This document shows, in pieces, positions 62,451-64,000 of a stretch of 64,000 bases of DNA. Under the pieces are notes generated by a model. The model saw only the letters and a list, made by a program, of their open reading frames with translations, did not search any database and was not told the DNA's origin. The stretch's first letter is position 1, and each line of letters starts with the position of its first letter. The DNA lies in the NCBI GenBank assembly GCA_028280445.1, contig JANQLU010000060.1:1-64000 (forward strand), read 5' to 3'. The position numbers and the translations under genes are program-made. Source of the stretch: Pirellulaceae bacterium. Its GTDB lineage: Bacteria; Planctomycetota; Planctomycetia; Pirellulales; Pirellulaceae.

Positions 62451-63806
62451 ATGCCTGCTCCGTTTTCCAAAGCTCGCCGATACTCCGAGCATCAACGATC
62501 TTTGTTATTGCGGTGCGCAGTGATTCTGTTCGCGACAACGGCGTTGCAGCTGTTCGCCAACACGGGTCTCGCTCAAAGCGAACAGACCATCCCGAGCATG
62601 TCTCAGGAATCATCAACAAACGGATCTTCCGATTCCAACACAGAAATTGTGGAATCGACCGATGTCGCGCCGGTACTGATTGGTACCGACAAATTCTTTC
62701 GGATCGATAACCTGCCGATTACGGATGTGCGAACATTCAAACGCGATTCCAACGGCTTGGCGGATGGACAAACCGACTACGCGTTCGGCTTTTCCGGACG
62801 AGGTTATTACATCAATGATCAACGCATCGAGTGGACTGGCCAGGAAGAAACGTTTGGAGTCGAAGCCGTATTGACTGGTCGTATTCGCCGTCAGATCGGA
62901 AACTGGGACACTGGACTTTGGGCGGAGTTTTATTTGAATCAGCCGTTTGATCGAAACATTCTGGTTGACCATCCTGATCGGGCTTCATTCCGTTCCAATT
63001 TTGATATCGATACATTTGAAATCTCTCAACTGTTTTTGACGGCAAGACAAGGAGATTGGTTGTTTGCGCTCGGAAAAATGGCAACTCCGTTTGGACGCGC
63101 CTACTATTCTCAATATACCAATAGTCGTGAGGACGGACCGTTTATTCGAACCGAATCCATCCTGTGGCGTGAAACGGGCGCCGTTGCTCAGTACGATCCC
63201 GGAATCTGGGTGTTTACCGCTGGATTGTTCAATGGAGGAGACGAACGTGATGCCAACTCGTCAAAAGCACTCATTGCTCGAGTCGGCATCGACACTGGCA
63301 ATTTTGTGATCGGAGCCTCGATCAAGGCACAAGACGGCATTGGATCGGAACACCAAAAAACCTTTAACAATCACGTCGGCCTGGACGCCATGTTTCAAAG
63401 AGGAATTTTCCGTTTGTCGGGTGAAGTCATCTACGACCAGTATGGATTCCGCAAACCCGGTGTCAGTTTGCAAGATATCTACTGGCGACGAAGCTTGTAT
63501 TACCGCCAACAAAATCAGGGCATCGACAATCCGATTACCGGCGTTGGGTATTACGTTAATCTCGATGTGACTCTCGAGCGCTGGACGTTTTCCGTAAACT
63601 ACGGCGCATTTTTTCCAGAACAAATTGGCGATCCACGGCACGACGAAAACAACCGACGTGGGCTGGTCAAAATTATCAGACACACCAGCCGAAATACAGA
63701 TTTTTACTTGATCGGTATAGTCGAAAATGAATTGCCGGTTCCCGCTCAAACAGGAACCGAACGAATTCCGTGGTCGATCATCGGCGGTTTTGAGTTCCGG
63801 CTCTAA
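62451..63806 (+). CDS. Outer-membrane porin-like beta-barrel protein
   Basis: 451 residues. A basic N-terminus precedes a hydrophobic signal segment (LLLRCAVILFATTALQLFAN, ending LAQ). Beyond residue 80 alternating amphipathic strands follow (FGFSGRGYYINDQRIEWTG, WLFALGKMATPFGRAYYS, VTLERWTFSVNYGAFFP), ending with GGFEFRL, a C-terminal aromatic/Leu as expected for BAM-inserted barrels. It resembles carbohydrate or phosphate-selective porins; specificity unknown. Confidence 0.8.
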   Translation: MPAPFSKARRYSEHQRSLLLRCAVILFATTALQLFANTGLAQSEQTIPSMSQESSTNGSSDSNTEIVESTDVAPVLIGTDKFFRIDNLPITDVRTFKRDSNGLADGQTDYAFGFSGRGYYINDQRIEWTGQEETFGVEAVLTGRIRRQIGNWDTGLWAEFYLNQPFDRNILVDHPDRASFRSNFDIDTFEISQLFLTARQGDWLFALGKMATPFGRAYYSQYTNSREDGPFIRTESILWRETGAVAQYDPGIWVFTAGLFNGGDERDANSSKALIARVGIDTGNFVIGASIKAQDGIGSEHQKTFNNHVGLDAMFQRGIFRLSGEVIYDQYGFRKPGVSLQDIYWRRSLYYRQQNQGIDNPITGVGYYVNLDVTLERWTFSVNYGAFFPEQIGDPRHDENNRRGLVKIIRHTSRNTDFYLIGIVENELPVPAQTGTERIPWSIIGGFEFRL

Positions 63807-63842
63807 CGGTGGCCGCAACGCAAAACACAGCACGCAATGTGA

Positions 63843-64000
63843 TTACGCGCTGATGTGCTCATTCAACATTTCTTGCAGTTTCGCTTTTGGCACCGCGCCC
63901 ATCTGTCGCGCAACAACCTCGCCTCCTTTGAAGATCAAGATCGTTGGAATATTGGTCACGCCATAATCCATCGCGATTTTTTGGTTTGCATCAACATCCA
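63843..64000 (-). CDS. trxA: Thioredoxin, C-terminal part (runs off the window)
   Basis: The minus strand reads VDANQKIAMDYGVTNIPTIL then IFKGGEVVARQMGAVPKAKL and a short tail. NIPTILIFK carries the cis-Pro of thioredoxins, and the tail length fits. The CGPC active site and start lie beyond base 64000, so only the last 52 residues are visible. Confidence 0.85.
   Translation of the reverse strand, partial: DVDANQKIAMDYGVTNIPTILIFKGGEVVARQMGAVPKAKLQEMLNEHISA

Overview
The window looks like chromosome of a planctomycete, probably of the Pirellulaceae type. It carries a DUF1559 prepilin-like protein, PEP-CTERM proteins, PQQ-type beta-propeller proteins, a Cys-type sulfatase, membrane Ser/Thr kinases with WD40-like C-termini beside ECF sigma factors, a YTV-like secreted protein, and many short dispersed inverted repeats of the kind common in these genomes. 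This assignment rests on gene families, not on a marker gene; no rRNA, tRNA, CRISPR array or intact mobile element was seen.

Layout. 1-3,063: TetR regulator, a tiny Cys-containing peptide, an SDR oxidoreductase, an NTF2-like protein and an SPW-type membrane protein, all on +. 3,186-6,000 (-): quinoprotein-like propeller, DUF1989 protein, PEP-CTERM protein. 6,349-12,058 (+): ECF sigma, WD40 Ser/Thr kinase, second propeller. 12,075-17,949 (-): an exporter with two FtsX/MacB permeases, ATPase, HlyD adaptor, lipoprotein and a Cys-rich small protein. 18,195-20,978 (+): secreted helical-repeat protein, ECF sigma, FecR-like protein that carries the same repeat. 21,103-26,634: thymidine kinase, DUF4190-like protein, threonine synthase, glutaminyl cyclase and di-haem cytochrome. 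27,031-32,165 (-): secreted coiled-coil protein, Ser/Thr kinase with its sigma factor, a hypothetical protein and a membrane-anchored propeller.

32,417-40,325 (+) is the most striking part: a complete isoleucine/valine operon (ilvD-ilvC-ilvB-ilvM-ilvE-ilvA). It is preceded by a consensus-like promoter, a 30-codon leader peptide in which 19 codons are Ile, Val or Leu, and a perfect 12-bp terminator hairpin with a run of nine T. The 5' arm of that terminator can instead pair over 11 bp with the last codons of the leader peptide. This is the architecture of ribosome-mediated transcription attenuation, as in the enterobacterial ilvGMEDA operon.

40,596-47,733: zinc-finger anti-sigma and sigma pair, YHS protein, sulfatase, a small Cys-rich protein, and a PEP-CTERM/DUF1559/PepSY cluster with two copies of an unnamed structured RNA-like element. 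48,181-54,909: secreted Cys/Asn-rich and YTV-like proteins that are candidates for the protein cell wall, with a TAT-exported prenyltransferase-like protein, DKNYY protein, inorganic pyrophosphatase and CrcB. 55,310-64,000: lipoate ligase-like protein, PEP-CTERM protein, third sigma/kinase pair, sugar isomerase-like protein, porin, and the C-terminus of a thioredoxin running off the window. Five ECF-type sigma factors, each with an adjacent kinase, FecR-like or zinc-finger partner, make this a signalling-rich stretch.
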